The notes under the pieces were generated by a model, which was given only the letters and a program-made list of their open reading frames with translations, was not told the origin of the DNA and did not search any database. From positions 109,809-173,808 of the forward strand of contig CAYYYL010000003.1 in the NCBI GenBank assembly GCA_964475835.1: 64,000 nt of DNA. Direction: 5' to 3'. The DNA comes from JABDCI01 sp964475835 (GTDB lineage Bacteria > Verrucomicrobiota > Verrucomicrobiia > JABWAM01). Of the stretch, positions 27,031-36,587 are shown one piece after another. Made by a program: the position numbers and the translations under genes. Each line of letters opens with the position of its first letter. Position 1 is the first letter of the stretch.

Positions 27031-27186
27031 TCACCCTTTTCGGGCGCGGATCAGCTTGACCACCCCCCAGAGGATCAATCCTGCTCCTACTCCCGCCAGG
27101 GCGGGGCCGCTTTTGGTCCCGAGCAACACAAGTTTTCCCGATAATCCGCCGATGATAAAAACGATGCCGATGAGAATGTCGATCAT
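27031..27186 (-). CDS. small two-helix membrane protein
   Basis: 51 residues from the ATG at 27186: a hydrophobic helix (LIGIVFIIGGLSGKLVLLG), then SGPALAGVGAGLILWGVVKL and the basic tail IRARKG. It fits between hisF and hisI on the opposite strand, 10 bp after hisF. An upstream ATG at 27276 would add a polar, unlikely N-terminus. Glycine-rich short proteins like this are common in bacteria and no function is known. Confidence 0.6.
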   Translation of the reverse strand: MIDILIGIVFIIGGLSGKLVLLGTKSGPALAGVGAGLILWGVVKLIRARKG

Positions 27187-27335
27187 GGGACTCCGGGTTG
27201 GTTTGAATGGCGGGTTGCTCCAATTTAACGAAACACCCATCGGAAGAAAAGGATTTCCATCCCACCCATCCCCCATTCAAGCCCGGCAATAATGATTCGA
27301 CGGCTCCCGCAGAGCCTGCTAGCCTTTTTGTCCAC

Positions 27336-27731
27336 ATGAACCCGGCATTTTTCGAAAAACTCCGATTCAATGCGGATGGACTTATACCCGCCATTATCCA
27401 GGAACAATCCACCGGCAAAGTGCTGATGATGGCCTGGATGAACCGTGATTCCCTCCTGAAAACCCTCGAGACCAAGCGCACTCACTTTTGGAGCCGCTCC
27501 CGTCAAAAATTCTGGATGAAAGGCGAATCCAGCGGACACATCCAGCGCGTCGAACGCGTCTCCTTCGATTGTGATGGGGACACGCTGTTGATCCAGGTGG
27601 AACAGATCGGCGCAGCTTGCCATGAAGGCTACAAGGACTGCTTTTTCCGCGACCTCGACGCCGAAGGTACCATATCCACCAACTCCCAAAGACTGGTGGA
27701 ACCCGAAACGGTTTACAAGAAGAGCAGCTGA
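27336..27731 (+). CDS. hisI: phosphoribosyl-AMP cyclohydrolase
   Basis: About 131 residues. It opens the purine ring of PR-AMP in histidine synthesis. VLMMAWMNRDSLLKTLETKRTHF(WSRSRQ) and WMKGESSGHIQRV lead to FDCDGDTLLIQVEQIGAACHEGYKDCF, which has the Asp-rich Mg site and the zinc cysteines. The protein lacks the HisE pyrophosphohydrolase domain, so this is the stand-alone HisI form. The ATG at 27336 is preferred; the upstream frame from 27207 has no domain. Confidence 0.95.
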   Translation: MNPAFFEKLRFNADGLIPAIIQEQSTGKVLMMAWMNRDSLLKTLETKRTHFWSRSRQKFWMKGESSGHIQRVERVSFDCDGDTLLIQVEQIGAACHEGYKDCFFRDLDAEGTISTNSQRLVEPETVYKKSS

Positions 27732-27795
27732 AAGCATCGCCAGGACGCCCCGAACCTTTTCGGATCAGACACCCTGGCGGTAACCCCGTCTTTTT

Positions 27796-29283
27796 ATGAT
27801 TCTTCCCTCAAAAAACGAATTTTACGAGCTCGCAAAACAGGGAAATCTCATTCCTGTTCGAATGGAGGTGCTTGCCGACACCGAGACGCCACTCACCGTC
27901 TATCAAAAGTTAACCCAACGCATCCACAAAAACACCTTCATCTTCGAAAGCATCGAGGGAGGAGAACATCTTGGCCGCTATTCCTTCATCGGAGTGGAAC
28001 CCAGCCTCATCCTCTCGGTTATAGGAGACAAATTGATTCGCGAGGAGAATGGAAACCGTACGGAATTGCCCGCGCCGAACGATCCCTTGAAGGCTGTCGA
28101 ACAGGAAATGGCGGAATTCAAACCCGTGGATGTCCCCGGGCTTCCCCGATTCACCGGAGGCATGGTGGGATATCTCGGTTTCGAATACGCCACCCGGATT
28201 GAACCCATTCCTGTTCCACCATCCGACGATCTCAAACTCCCCCTTCTCCGCTTCATGATGATGGACACCCTGGTCATCTTTGATCGGGTCAGACAGGTGA
28301 TCCAGATTGTCGCCAACGCCCGGGTCAAAGACAGCGCCACTGCAGCCTATGACGCAGCCGTCGGGCGCATTCAATCCATGGCGAATCTTCTTTCCATGCC
28401 TTTGGCCACCCCCGCAGTTCTCTTTTCCAATCACGTTTCAGATGTGGAATTCCAGTCCAACATGGCGAAGGATGAATTCCTGAATATCGTCGCCACGGGG
28501 AAAAAATTCATCAAGCAGGGCGACATCTTCCAGTTCGTCCCCTCCCAGCGTTTCTCCGCACCAACCAAAACCCCTCCCATTGAAATCTTCCGGGCCCTTC
28601 GGACCGTCAACCCCTCTCCTTACATGTTCCTGATGGAATTCCCCGAATTCGCCCTCGTCGGTTCCTCCCCGGAAATTCATGTACGCTGCGAAAACGGAAT
28701 TGCGGAGATCCGCCCGATCGCCGGCACCCGAAAACGGGGTTCCACCCCCGAAGAGGACCTCCGTCTCGAAATCGAACTGCTTCAGGACACAAAGGAACGA
28801 GCCGAACATCTCATGCTGGTGGACCTCGCACGCAACGATCTGGGACGGGTGTGCGATTTTAAAACTGTCCATGTTCCCAAGTTCATGACCGTCGAACGCT
28901 ACTCGCACGTCATGCACATCGTTTCCCAAGTCCTCGGAAAGCTTCACGAGGGACAATCCCCTTTTGACCTGATGCGGGCGACCTTCCCCGCGGGCACCTT
29001 GAGCGGGGCGCCCAAAATTCGTGCCATGCAGATCATCTCCGAACTCGAAAAGCGCTGCCGCGGCCCCTATGGCGGAGCCCTCGGTTACTTCAGTTTCTCG
29101 GGCAATCTGGACACCTGCATCGTCATCCGCACCCTCATCGTCAAGGATGGCACCGCCTACATTCAGGCCGGCGCAGGTATCGTCGATGATTCGGTTCCTG
29201 AAAGTGAATACGAGGAGACCGTGAACAAGGCAAAAGCTTCTGTCCGCGCGGTCGCACTGGCAAACTCCTTCATGCATCGTTGA
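27796..29283 (+). CDS. trpE: anthranilate synthase component I
   Basis: 495 residues. It converts chorismate to anthranilate in tryptophan synthesis. The N-terminal domain has FIFESIEGGEHLGRYSFIG, the Trp-binding region with LESIEGxE. The catalytic domain carries PSPYMFLMEF, SSPEIHVRCENG, PIAGTRKRGSTPEED, ERAEHLMLVDLARNDLGRV, ATFPAGTLSGAPKIRAM and the C-terminal AGAGIVDDSVPESEYEET. PIAGTRxRG is found in both TrpE and PabB, but the overall match and N-terminus favour TrpE. trpG is not adjacent; the start ATG at 27796 is clear. Confidence 0.92.
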   Translation: MILPSKNEFYELAKQGNLIPVRMEVLADTETPLTVYQKLTQRIHKNTFIFESIEGGEHLGRYSFIGVEPSLILSVIGDKLIREENGNRTELPAPNDPLKAVEQEMAEFKPVDVPGLPRFTGGMVGYLGFEYATRIEPIPVPPSDDLKLPLLRFMMMDTLVIFDRVRQVIQIVANARVKDSATAAYDAAVGRIQSMANLLSMPLATPAVLFSNHVSDVEFQSNMAKDEFLNIVATGKKFIKQGDIFQFVPSQRFSAPTKTPPIEIFRALRTVNPSPYMFLMEFPEFALVGSSPEIHVRCENGIAEIRPIAGTRKRGSTPEEDLRLEIELLQDTKERAEHLMLVDLARNDLGRVCDFKTVHVPKFMTVERYSHVMHIVSQVLGKLHEGQSPFDLMRATFPAGTLSGAPKIRAMQIISELEKRCRGPYGGALGYFSFSGNLDTCIVIRTLIVKDGTAYIQAGAGIVDDSVPESEYEETVNKAKASVRAVALANSFMHR

Positions 29284-29321
29284 CGCCCGTCAAAGGAGAA
29301 AAGAAAAGAACGGCACGGCCA

Positions 29322-30518
29322 TCACGCCAGATGTTCTTTCAACCAGGCATGGAGGTTGCGCACGTGAACGCGTTGTCCCTTTTGAATTTGGGACTCACGC
29401 CAGCCCATGAAATCGAGAATGGGCACTTTTCGCTCATCGAGAATGGCCCGAAGTTCCGGTTGCAACGTCTCATCCGCCACCACCCCGGCCCAGTCTGCCG
29501 TTTTTGCGTTCACCTCACCCACAGGAACCAGCGAATGTCCCATCGTCACAAATCCCATTCCCGCGACAGCCGCCTCCCGTTCATCCGCGAGAACGATACC
29601 CCCCACTTTGGTCTTGTGACGTCGTAATTCTGCCAGCTCGGGATTCCCGGGGAGTTCAAACAAGGACTCGGCCTTGTCTATCTGCTCCGGCAACTCCACA
29701 AGAAACTGGTTCAATTCCTCCTGATGCAGTTGATTGTTCTGGGTCAACTTGAGGAAATCGAGTTCCACACACGGCTCGCCATCCGCCCCCACCCGCAGCC
29801 ATCGAGCAATGTTATCCGATGCGCGGACGAGGAAAATCCGGCGATCTTCCTCCGTCGGATTCCCTTTGATCTGCTGCGGCAGATGATGTTGGGCCACCAT
29901 GCGTGTCAGAATGGGGGGGATATTCCAATGTCGGCAAAGGTCACGTCCCACACCTGCGTGATCGACTCCAAAAGCCTCACGTTCAAATTCATAGAGCGGC
30001 TTTTCCGACTGCGCCGCCTTGTTCAAAACCTGGACATATTCGTCCTCAAAAAAACCGAGAAGAACAACCTTTCCGATGTCATGAAGCAGACCACCGACAA
30101 AGGTTTCATCGGCTTCACCATAACGCAACATCTTAGAAAGCTCGTTGGAAATGGTCGCCACCGCGACGGAATGACGCCAGAACTCGGCGCGATCCACCCC
30201 AAACACATCATCTTTTGGCTTACCGAAATTAAACTGCATGGCCGCGATCGCAAGCGTCAGATTTCGCAGTCCCCGCAATCCCAGCACCATGACCGCCTGG
30301 GACACCGTGCCGATGCGTTGGGAAAAACCATAAAAGGCGGAATTCGCCACATGAAGAATACGTCCGGTCAACGCCTCATCCATGGTGATCACCTGGATGA
30401 TTTCCTGTTCGTCTGCTTCAATATCCTGGGTCAGCTCAATGATGCGCTGAACCGCCGCAGGGAGAGGGGGAATTTGTTCCACCTTCTCCAGCACTTGGGT
30501 CATCGAAATCCGGCTCAC
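29322..30518 (-). CDS. HDOD-domain signalling protein with C-terminal extension
   Basis: 398 residues. Residues about 10-210 form an HDOD domain: LEKVEQIPPLPAAVQRIIELT, then LTGRILHVANSAFYG and SQAVMVLGLRGLRNL. FVGGLLHDIGKVVLL keeps the HD pair, and VDHAGVGRDLC follows. Most HDOD domains lack the full metal set, and their role is in signalling (motility, surface attachment, stress). The C-terminal 180 residues include LAELRRHKTKVGGIVLADEREAA, which could be a diverged receiver-like or regulatory domain, not identified. The start could also be the ATG of MTQVLEKV, five codons in. It is divergent from fur. Confidence 0.85.
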   Translation of the reverse strand: MSRISMTQVLEKVEQIPPLPAAVQRIIELTQDIEADEQEIIQVITMDEALTGRILHVANSAFYGFSQRIGTVSQAVMVLGLRGLRNLTLAIAAMQFNFGKPKDDVFGVDRAEFWRHSVAVATISNELSKMLRYGEADETFVGGLLHDIGKVVLLGFFEDEYVQVLNKAAQSEKPLYEFEREAFGVDHAGVGRDLCRHWNIPPILTRMVAQHHLPQQIKGNPTEEDRRIFLVRASDNIARWLRVGADGEPCVELDFLKLTQNNQLHQEELNQFLVELPEQIDKAESLFELPGNPELAELRRHKTKVGGIVLADEREAAVAGMGFVTMGHSLVPVGEVNAKTADWAGVVADETLQPELRAILDERKVPILDFMGWRESQIQKGQRVHVRNLHAWLKEHLA

Positions 30519-30697
30519 AGCGTTATTTTAGAAAGAGAAATCAAGTCGGTTCAATGAAATCCTGAGCTTCATTTGTTCATCGGAATGAGGCGTCATGGAA
30601 AGGTTTCCTGTGTGACAAAACTACTTGCAACAATCAAACTAAAATTTACCTGCAATTCGCACCGGAAAATGTAAAAGTCAGCCGAAGCAGAAAAAAA

Positions 30698-31144
30698 ATG
30701 CCCTCCAACGTGCCCCATTCCCATTCCGATTTGTATGAAAAGGCGTTGGAACGTCTTCGCAAAGCCCGGCTCAAAATCACTTCCCCCCGTCAACACATCC
30801 TTCATCTCCTGACCCACGAGCATGGGCCATTCACAATGGAGGAACTTCATCAGAGACTTGCCGTCAACGCCTGCGATCTGGTCACCGTCTATCGATGCCT
30901 CGCAACTCTGGAAGAGGTTGGACTCGTCCGCCGTTGCGATTTTGGAGACGGCAGCTGCCGGTATGAATTTGACGATGGAGAGCACCATCATCATCACCTC
31001 ATCTGTCGCCATTGTAAAAAGGTGGAAACCCTCGACATCTGCCTCGTGGAGGGGTTGGAACGGGATGTCCAGACTCGGGGCTACACCCAGGTGTCCCACA
31101 CACTGGAGTTTTTTGGAATCTGCCCGACCTGCCAGAATGAATAG
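30698..31144 (+). CDS. Fur-family metal-responsive regulator
   Basis: 148 residues: a winged helix (LKITSPRQHILHLLTHEHG, then LVTVYRCLATLEEVGLVRR), then the dimerisation domain with EHHHHHLICRHCKKVETLDIC and FFGICPTCQNE. The two CxxC pairs bind structural zinc and the His-rich segment fits the regulatory metal site. It may be Fur or Zur; these cannot be separated here. The nearby P1B-4 ATPase and hemB suggest iron or zinc homeostasis. The five-His run is native to the family site, not a tag. Confidence 0.92.
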   Translation: MPSNVPHSHSDLYEKALERLRKARLKITSPRQHILHLLTHEHGPFTMEELHQRLAVNACDLVTVYRCLATLEEVGLVRRCDFGDGSCRYEFDDGEHHHHHLICRHCKKVETLDICLVEGLERDVQTRGYTQVSHTLEFFGICPTCQNE

Positions 31145-31162
31145 ACCGTGCAAGCTGTGGGA

Positions 31163-32173
31163 TTATTTCAAATCCCGTGCCAGGTCCTTTGCAAAATAGG
31201 TAAGAATCATATCGGCGCCTGCACGCTTGATCGACAAGAGCGACTCATTCCGGGCACGCTCAAGATCGAGCCATCCCCTCTGCGCTGCAGCATGGATCTG
31301 CGCATATTCACCCGACACCTGATAGGCCGCGAGGGGAAGCCTGGTCTGCTCACGGAGACGGCTGATGATATCAAGATAGGGACCCGCGGGTTTCACCATC
31401 AGAACATCCGCCCCCTCCTCTTCATCCAGACGAGCCTCCAGCAACGCTTCACGCACATTGGCCGGATTCAACTGGTAGGTCCGCTTGTCCAGGCCGGATG
31501 TTCCCGCAGCCTTCGCGCTCCCCACGGCATCCCGAAAGGGACCGTAATACGAGGATGCGAATTTGGCGGAATAGGCAAGAATTCCCGTCCCCGTACGACC
31601 CACGGTATCCAGACTGTTTCGAATGGCTCCCACCCGCCCATCCATCATATCCGAAGGAGCCACCCAATCGGCTCCCGCTTCAGCCTCAAGAACCGCAAGT
31701 TGCGTCAGCACCTCGACCGTCTCATCGTTCAAAACACGGCCCCGGCCATCCACCAGTCCATCGTGCCCATGGGAGGTGTAGGGATCCAAGGCCACATCCG
31801 CGATCACAAGAAGACCAGGCACCACACGCTTCACTTCGCGCAAGGCGCGAAAAAGCAGATTATCGGAACTCAACGCATGCGAACCCAACGCATCCTTTCG
31901 ATTCGAAGCGATGCACGGAAAAATCGCCACTGCAGGTATCCCGAGCGCATGAACCTCCCGGCACTCCTTCACCAATGCGGAAATGGAAAAACGAAACACC
32001 CCCGGCATGGAACGGACTGGCTCCCGCGCACCCCCTCCCTCCTTCACAAAGAGGGGTTGAATGAGGTCACTCACCTCCAGGCGGGTTTCCTCCACCAGGC
32101 GACGGACCGCCGGAGTCACGCGATTGCGGCGCAACCGTCGGGGGAGATTCAATCGGGGCAATTTCTTCGACAT
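31163..32173 (-). CDS. hemB: porphobilinogen synthase (delta-aminolevulinate dehydratase)
   Basis: 336 residues. It condenses two 5-aminolevulinates into porphobilinogen in heme synthesis. Active-site lysines are in YSAKFASSYYGPFRDA and MVKPAGPYLDII. The metal site DVALDPYTSHGHDG has Asp and Ala in place of the three Cys of zinc-type enzymes, so it belongs to the Mg-dependent type. GIPAVAIFPCIA and DVLMVKPA are also family motifs. The kdsD gene lies directly upstream on the same strand with no gap, so they form a unit. Heme supply would serve the cbb3 oxidase and cytochromes. Confidence 0.96.
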   Translation of the reverse strand: MSKKLPRLNLPRRLRRNRVTPAVRRLVEETRLEVSDLIQPLFVKEGGGAREPVRSMPGVFRFSISALVKECREVHALGIPAVAIFPCIASNRKDALGSHALSSDNLLFRALREVKRVVPGLLVIADVALDPYTSHGHDGLVDGRGRVLNDETVEVLTQLAVLEAEAGADWVAPSDMMDGRVGAIRNSLDTVGRTGTGILAYSAKFASSYYGPFRDAVGSAKAAGTSGLDKRTYQLNPANVREALLEARLDEEEGADVLMVKPAGPYLDIISRLREQTRLPLAAYQVSGEYAQIHAAAQRGWLDLERARNESLLSIKRAGADMILTYFAKDLARDLK

Positions 32174-32174
32174 A

Positions 32175-33188
32175 TCAAACCAGTTTGAACCGGGGCAGAT
32201 CCTGGGAATCGATCAAACCCATGGGCCGTTTTCGATCATCCACCACCACCAGGTCGTCGATGAGATGCTTTTGCAAAATCTGTAGTGCTTCGGCTGCCAG
32301 GGCTGTGGATTGAACGGTCACCGGACGCCGGGTCATGACCTTCTGAATGGCGACTTTTCCGATCTCATGGTTCGTGGCATAGTGTCGCGCAAAGTCTCCA
32401 TGCGTGAAAATGCCCGCAAGGCGGTCCCTGCCATCACGCACCGCCACACACCCGGACCGGGCACGGGACATTGCTGTCAATCCCTCCTGAACCGTCGCTG
32501 TCGGAGGCACCACCGCAAATCGGGAACCCGTCCGCATCAGATCACTCGCTTTCAACAATAGGGACTGTCCAAGGGCGCCGCCGGGATGAAATTTCGCAAA
32601 GTCCTCCCTGCCAAACCCGCGTTCCTGCAACACCACCATCGCTAGGGCATCCCCCAATGCAAGCATCGCCGTGGTGCTCGCCGTGGGAGCGAGATTGTGA
32701 GGACACGCCTCCTGCGAAACCCGGGAACTCAATACCACGTCACTATGCTTTCCCAGAGTCGAATTCGGGTTCCCCAGAATAGAAAGAATCTTTGCATCAA
32801 ATCGTTTGAGCATCGGAAGGATGCGAATAATCTCCTCCGTTTCCCCGCTGTTGCTCAGAAGAAGAATCACATCCCCATCCGAGATGATTCCCAGATCACC
32901 GTGCAGGGCATCGGTGGCGTTGAGCACCACACTCGTCGCCCCGGTACTGGTCAGCGTGGACGAGATCTTTTGTCCGATCAGACCCGATTTTCCAATACCC
33001 GAAACCACAATTTTTCCACGCTGCTGAAGACTTTCGAGAATCAATTCCACCCCACGAATAAAAGCATCTCCCTGCTGATCTCGAACCGCCTGGAGTGCGG
33101 TGATTTCGATATCAAACACCTTACGGGCGCGAACAAGGGCTGGGGATGGAGGATTCGAACGCATGGGAAATGAAAAATGTGCATCCAT
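32175..33188 (-). CDS. kdsD: KpsF/GutQ-type arabinose-5-phosphate isomerase (KdsD)
   Basis: About 338 residues. The SIS domain has IVVSGIGKSGLIGQKISST, DALHGDLGIISDGDVILLLSNSGETEEI and APTASTTAMLALGDALA. Two CBS domains follow (LMRTGSRFAVVPPTATVQEGL and VMTRRPVTVQSTALAAEAL). It makes arabinose-5-phosphate for KDO, a lipopolysaccharide sugar, which supports a Gram-negative envelope. The N-terminus is uncertain: the ATG at 33188 is used; 33164 or an upstream frame to 33290 would also be open. The ATPase frame overlaps only if its longest start is used. Confidence 0.92.
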   Translation of the reverse strand: MDAHFSFPMRSNPPSPALVRARKVFDIEITALQAVRDQQGDAFIRGVELILESLQQRGKIVVSGIGKSGLIGQKISSTLTSTGATSVVLNATDALHGDLGIISDGDVILLLSNSGETEEIIRILPMLKRFDAKILSILGNPNSTLGKHSDVVLSSRVSQEACPHNLAPTASTTAMLALGDALAMVVLQERGFGREDFAKFHPGGALGQSLLLKASDLMRTGSRFAVVPPTATVQEGLTAMSRARSGCVAVRDGRDRLAGIFTHGDFARHYATNHEIGKVAIQKVMTRRPVTVQSTALAAEALQILQKHLIDDLVVVDDRKRPMGLIDSQDLPRFKLV

Positions 33189-33352
33189 ATCAAGCCGAAA
33201 AAACGACCAAACGTGAAGCGAAAAAGGGGTGTTCGTTCCTCTTGATTGCGCGTGAATCCCCCGGCCCCCCGGATGCCGCGGTGGCTGCAAGGTGGGAATG
33301 TCGCAATGAATGGGTTGATTTTAGATTCGCAATTCGCCCATCACTACCGAAA

Positions 33353-35296
33353 ATGTCCGTCATGAGCCAAGCCTGTTGCGCCACACCCGCCTGTACAGAC
33401 GAACACGACGACGCATCCACCCTTCGCCTTCAGGCCCTTCTCACCACGTCATGCCTCATTTTTCTGGCCATCGGCTGGGGACTTTCCCATCAGAACGATC
33501 ACCTCCCTCTCCTCCTTCCCACGGTGTGCTACTCGCTGGCATGTCTGGCCGGCGGTTTTTTTCCCATCAAGGGAGTGTGGGAGGATCTGAGAGTCTTCAA
33601 GTTCAACGTCAATTTCCTGATGGTTGTTGCGGCCCTGGGTGCTGCCATCATCGGCCAGTTGGCGGAGGGAGCGATCCTGATGTTCCTGTTCTCCCTCAGC
33701 AATGCACTGGAGAATTTCGCAAGCGGGCGCACGCGTCGGGCCATCCGATCCCTCATGACCCTCAGCCCCCCTCTTGCCACGGTGCTGCGGGATGGCCAGG
33801 AGGAATCAGTTTCATCCCATGATCTCAAAGTTGGAGATATCCTCCTCGTCCGCCCTGGCGAACGATTCGCGGCTGACGGTGTCATCCTTGAAGGCATCAC
33901 CTCCATCGATCAAAGCTCCCTTACCGGGGAATCCATTCCGGTGGATCGCCGTCCTGGGGATCATGTCATGGCCGGCACCATTAACCGCTTCGGTGCGGTG
34001 AAGGTTCGAATGGACCGGGAATTTTCCGACACCACACTTTCGAAGATTTTCAAAATCGTCGAGGATGCTCAGCAACAAAAGGCCCCCACCCAGCGTCTGA
34101 TCGACAAATTCGGGGGACCGTACACCTGGATCATCCTCAGCGCCACGCTGCTCACCTTTCTGGGTGGATTCTACCTTCAGTCCGAAAATTGGAAAATCAG
34201 CCTCTATCGGGCCATGACCTTGATGGTGGTCGCCTCCCCCTGCGCCCTCGTCCTCTCCATTCCTTCCGCCGTGCTCGCCGCCATCGCCACGGGCGCATGG
34301 CGAGGCATTCTGTTCAAAGGTGGACTGGCTGTGGAAACCCTTGGACGGGTGAAAGTGATCGCCCTGGACAAGACAGGCACTCTCACCCAGGGCAAACCGT
34401 ATCTCGCCGAAGCACGGTTTGGCGAAGGGCTGAGTGAAAGCGACATTCTCAGGGATGTCGCCTCGCTTGAACAAAACTCCGAACACCCCCTTGCCCAGGT
34501 CCTGGTGGAGGAGGCCCGCAAACGGAAATTCACCCTGGTCCAGGCCACCAACAGCCGCGCCGTTCCAGGCATGGGAATGGAGGGACTGGTGAATGGAGGC
34601 CTGCTTCGGATCGGCAGCGAAGCTTTTATCTGCCTGCACGGATCCATGGAACCATGGGCTCGGAATGTCCTTATGGAATTTCGTTCCCGCGGACTCACCT
34701 GCCTGATTGCTGCCCGGGAAAAACCCCTCGCCGTGTTTGGAGTTTCAGACCAGTTACGCGAAGACACACTCAAAACGATCCAGGCGCTTCATCAAATGCA
34801 CATCAAAACCGTGATGCTCACCGGGGATCACGCTGCCGCCGCAGGCGAGTTCGCTCGAAAACTGGGGATCACCGATTTTCGCGCCAGTCTTCTTCCCCAC
34901 CAAAAAGTGGAGGCCATTCGAGACCTCGCACGGGAATACACCCATGTTGGCATGGTGGGCGATGGAGTTAACGACGCCCCGGCCCTCGTCAGCGCCCCGG
35001 TGGGAATCGCCATGGGGGGAAGCGGAAGTGATGCCGCTCTTGAAAACGCCGACGTTGTCCTGATGGCGGACGACATTGGGCGCATTCCCGAGATTGTCAT
35101 GCTCGGGAGAAAGACCCACACCATCATCCGGCAAAACCTCATCTTCGCCGTCGGGGTCATGCTCCTCCTCGTCGCAAGCACCTTTCTCAGCAAGATCTCC
35201 CTCGCGGAGGGTGTGATTGGTCACGAGGGAAGCACCGTGCTCGTCGTGTTCAACAGCCTTCGCCTTCTCCGATTGCGAAAACAGGCCGTGGTTTGA
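33353..35296 (+). CDS. P1B-4-type metal-transporting ATPase (Co/Zn/Fe)
   Basis: About 647 residues. It is an ATP-driven cation pump in the inner membrane. The catalytic DKTGT is at 339-343 and the later TGDH and GDGVNDAPAL motifs are present. The membrane metal-binding motif is SPC (S295-C297), in place of CPC, and HEGST (624-628) stands in the last transmembrane part. This SPC plus HEGxT pair is the signature of the P1B-4 subgroup, which exports cobalt, zinc or iron. There is no full HMA domain; the N-terminus only has a short ACCATPACTDEHDD Cys/His/Asp stretch. It is divergent from kdsD-hemB. The ATG at 33353 is used because the 69 residues upstream have no homology. Confidence 0.9.
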   Translation: MSVMSQACCATPACTDEHDDASTLRLQALLTTSCLIFLAIGWGLSHQNDHLPLLLPTVCYSLACLAGGFFPIKGVWEDLRVFKFNVNFLMVVAALGAAIIGQLAEGAILMFLFSLSNALENFASGRTRRAIRSLMTLSPPLATVLRDGQEESVSSHDLKVGDILLVRPGERFAADGVILEGITSIDQSSLTGESIPVDRRPGDHVMAGTINRFGAVKVRMDREFSDTTLSKIFKIVEDAQQQKAPTQRLIDKFGGPYTWIILSATLLTFLGGFYLQSENWKISLYRAMTLMVVASPCALVLSIPSAVLAAIATGAWRGILFKGGLAVETLGRVKVIALDKTGTLTQGKPYLAEARFGEGLSESDILRDVASLEQNSEHPLAQVLVEEARKRKFTLVQATNSRAVPGMGMEGLVNGGLLRIGSEAFICLHGSMEPWARNVLMEFRSRGLTCLIAAREKPLAVFGVSDQLREDTLKTIQALHQMHIKTVMLTGDHAAAAGEFARKLGITDFRASLLPHQKVEAIRDLAREYTHVGMVGDGVNDAPALVSAPVGIAMGGSGSDAALENADVVLMADDIGRIPEIVMLGRKTHTIIRQNLIFAVGVMLLLVASTFLSKISLAEGVIGHEGSTVLVVFNSLRLLRLRKQAVV

Positions 35297-35354
35297 AGAA
35301 GCTCCGGAATGGGACACCGCACGTGAAACACCCAGCCCTCTACAGGTTGCAGAC

Positions 35355-36587
35355 CTACTTCGACTTCAACCGGGCGACAATCCAGGGCGTCAGCACCCTC
35401 GCAACTGATTCCTGTCCCCAGGGACCATAATGAAAATCGTGTTTTAAGAAGAGGGACTTCTCCTTCGACAGCTCGCGCAGCTCCGGCCTCGGATCCAAAA
35501 CATCACCCCGCATGGTCGCTTCCGGCAAAAATTCCATCACCCGCTGAAACGGCCGATTGAAGTCCACCTGGAATTGCTCCAATCCCGGGTAGTGTTTGGC
35601 CGTGGTTGGCCATTTCTCCGGGAATAAATTTTCCTCGGCCGGAAGCATGACCACACAAAAGCGCCCCCCGTCCGCCCTGACCATGCTCTGCAAGCGGCGC
35701 AACAAAAGGTGCGTGATCTCATCCACATCCCGGACATAAGGATCTGTGATGGGCATCGCATAGTAGCGGTAACGCCCGATTCCAAAGCGTTTCCAAAATC
35801 CATCCACGCTTTTGGGGTCATGAAGATCCAGCTTATAGACCGAATGATCACGCTTCTTGCGGAACCGGTCCCGGATGGCATGCAGCATTTCCTTTTGAAA
35901 ATTGTAAATCTGCAGGGAATTGTACCAGTGGATCCGATGTTGTCGCTGGGCTTTCTGGTAGTTATCCCAGAGAACGGCCTTGTCCGCTTCGATTTTGCGA
36001 AGCTGTCCGTTTTCAAGACGGAAATAGGGCCGACCGAATTTCGTATCACTCGTATAAAACAGGTTTCCGGAGAAATCGTTGTGGGGATACATCACAAGCA
36101 CCACCATGTCGGGCTTGTAGGGACGAACGAAATTCTCGTAACAGAGCGCCTCCTGCTGGGTGTCGTATCCATTGATCCCGAAATTCATGCACTCCACGCG
36201 CTTGAGACGGGATTCTCCACAGGCGCGAAGGTAGGCTTCCACGCGACGCACGAAGGTTTCCTGTTCCTCCACCTGCTCGGCCATGGTGAACGAATCCCCC
36301 AGAAATGCGATGCGGAAGACATCCGCCGGTTTGATCAGGGGATGGTTCTGATCCCGGAACCCCTCGTGGTTGGCTTCCAATGGCGTATCAAACTCCCCAA
36401 AGTGATTGGTCGCACGCCCCCGAACATCCGGTTGAAGGGTGAATCCGGTTTTCTCACTCGGATAAATGAGATCGCGATAGCAGGGTTGGGGATGAAAAAT
36501 CCGAACAGCCACTTCCAGCACGGCCAGCGTGACGAGGAGCCCCATCCCCATCAGGCCCAACCTGTGGAGGACGCTCCGATCGTTCAT
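35355..36587 (-). CDS. SGNH/GDSL-like hydrolase, membrane anchored
   Basis: 410 residues. An N-terminal hydrophobic segment (LMGMGLLVTLAVLEVAVRIF) anchors it in the membrane. The domain starts at FLGDSFTMAEQV (GDS nucleophile block), then ECMNFGINGYDTQQE and VMYPHNDF (block III Asn). HDFHYGPWGQES carries the catalytic Asp-x-x-His. This is a periplasmic SGNH hydrolase; such proteins often deacylate surface glycans or lipids, but the substrate is unknown. It overlaps aspS by ATGA at the start, which probably reflects operon packing. Confidence 0.83.
   Translation of the reverse strand: MNDRSVLHRLGLMGMGLLVTLAVLEVAVRIFHPQPCYRDLIYPSEKTGFTLQPDVRGRATNHFGEFDTPLEANHEGFRDQNHPLIKPADVFRIAFLGDSFTMAEQVEEQETFVRRVEAYLRACGESRLKRVECMNFGINGYDTQQEALCYENFVRPYKPDMVVLVMYPHNDFSGNLFYTSDTKFGRPYFRLENGQLRKIEADKAVLWDNYQKAQRQHRIHWYNSLQIYNFQKEMLHAIRDRFRKKRDHSVYKLDLHDPKSVDGFWKRFGIGRYRYYAMPITDPYVRDVDEITHLLLRRLQSMVRADGGRFCVVMLPAEENLFPEKWPTTAKHYPGLEQFQVDFNRPFQRVMEFLPEATMRGDVLDPRPELRELSKEKSLFLKHDFHYGPWGQESVARVLTPWIVARLKSK

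Noticed and set aside
30970..31010. Five consecutive His in the Fur-family protein
   Set aside because: It is part of the metal site in this family; there is no sign of a cloning tag.
33146..33352. N-terminal 69 codons of the longest ATPase frame
   Set aside because: They overlap kdsD and show no metal-binding domain; the ATG at 33353 is the better start.
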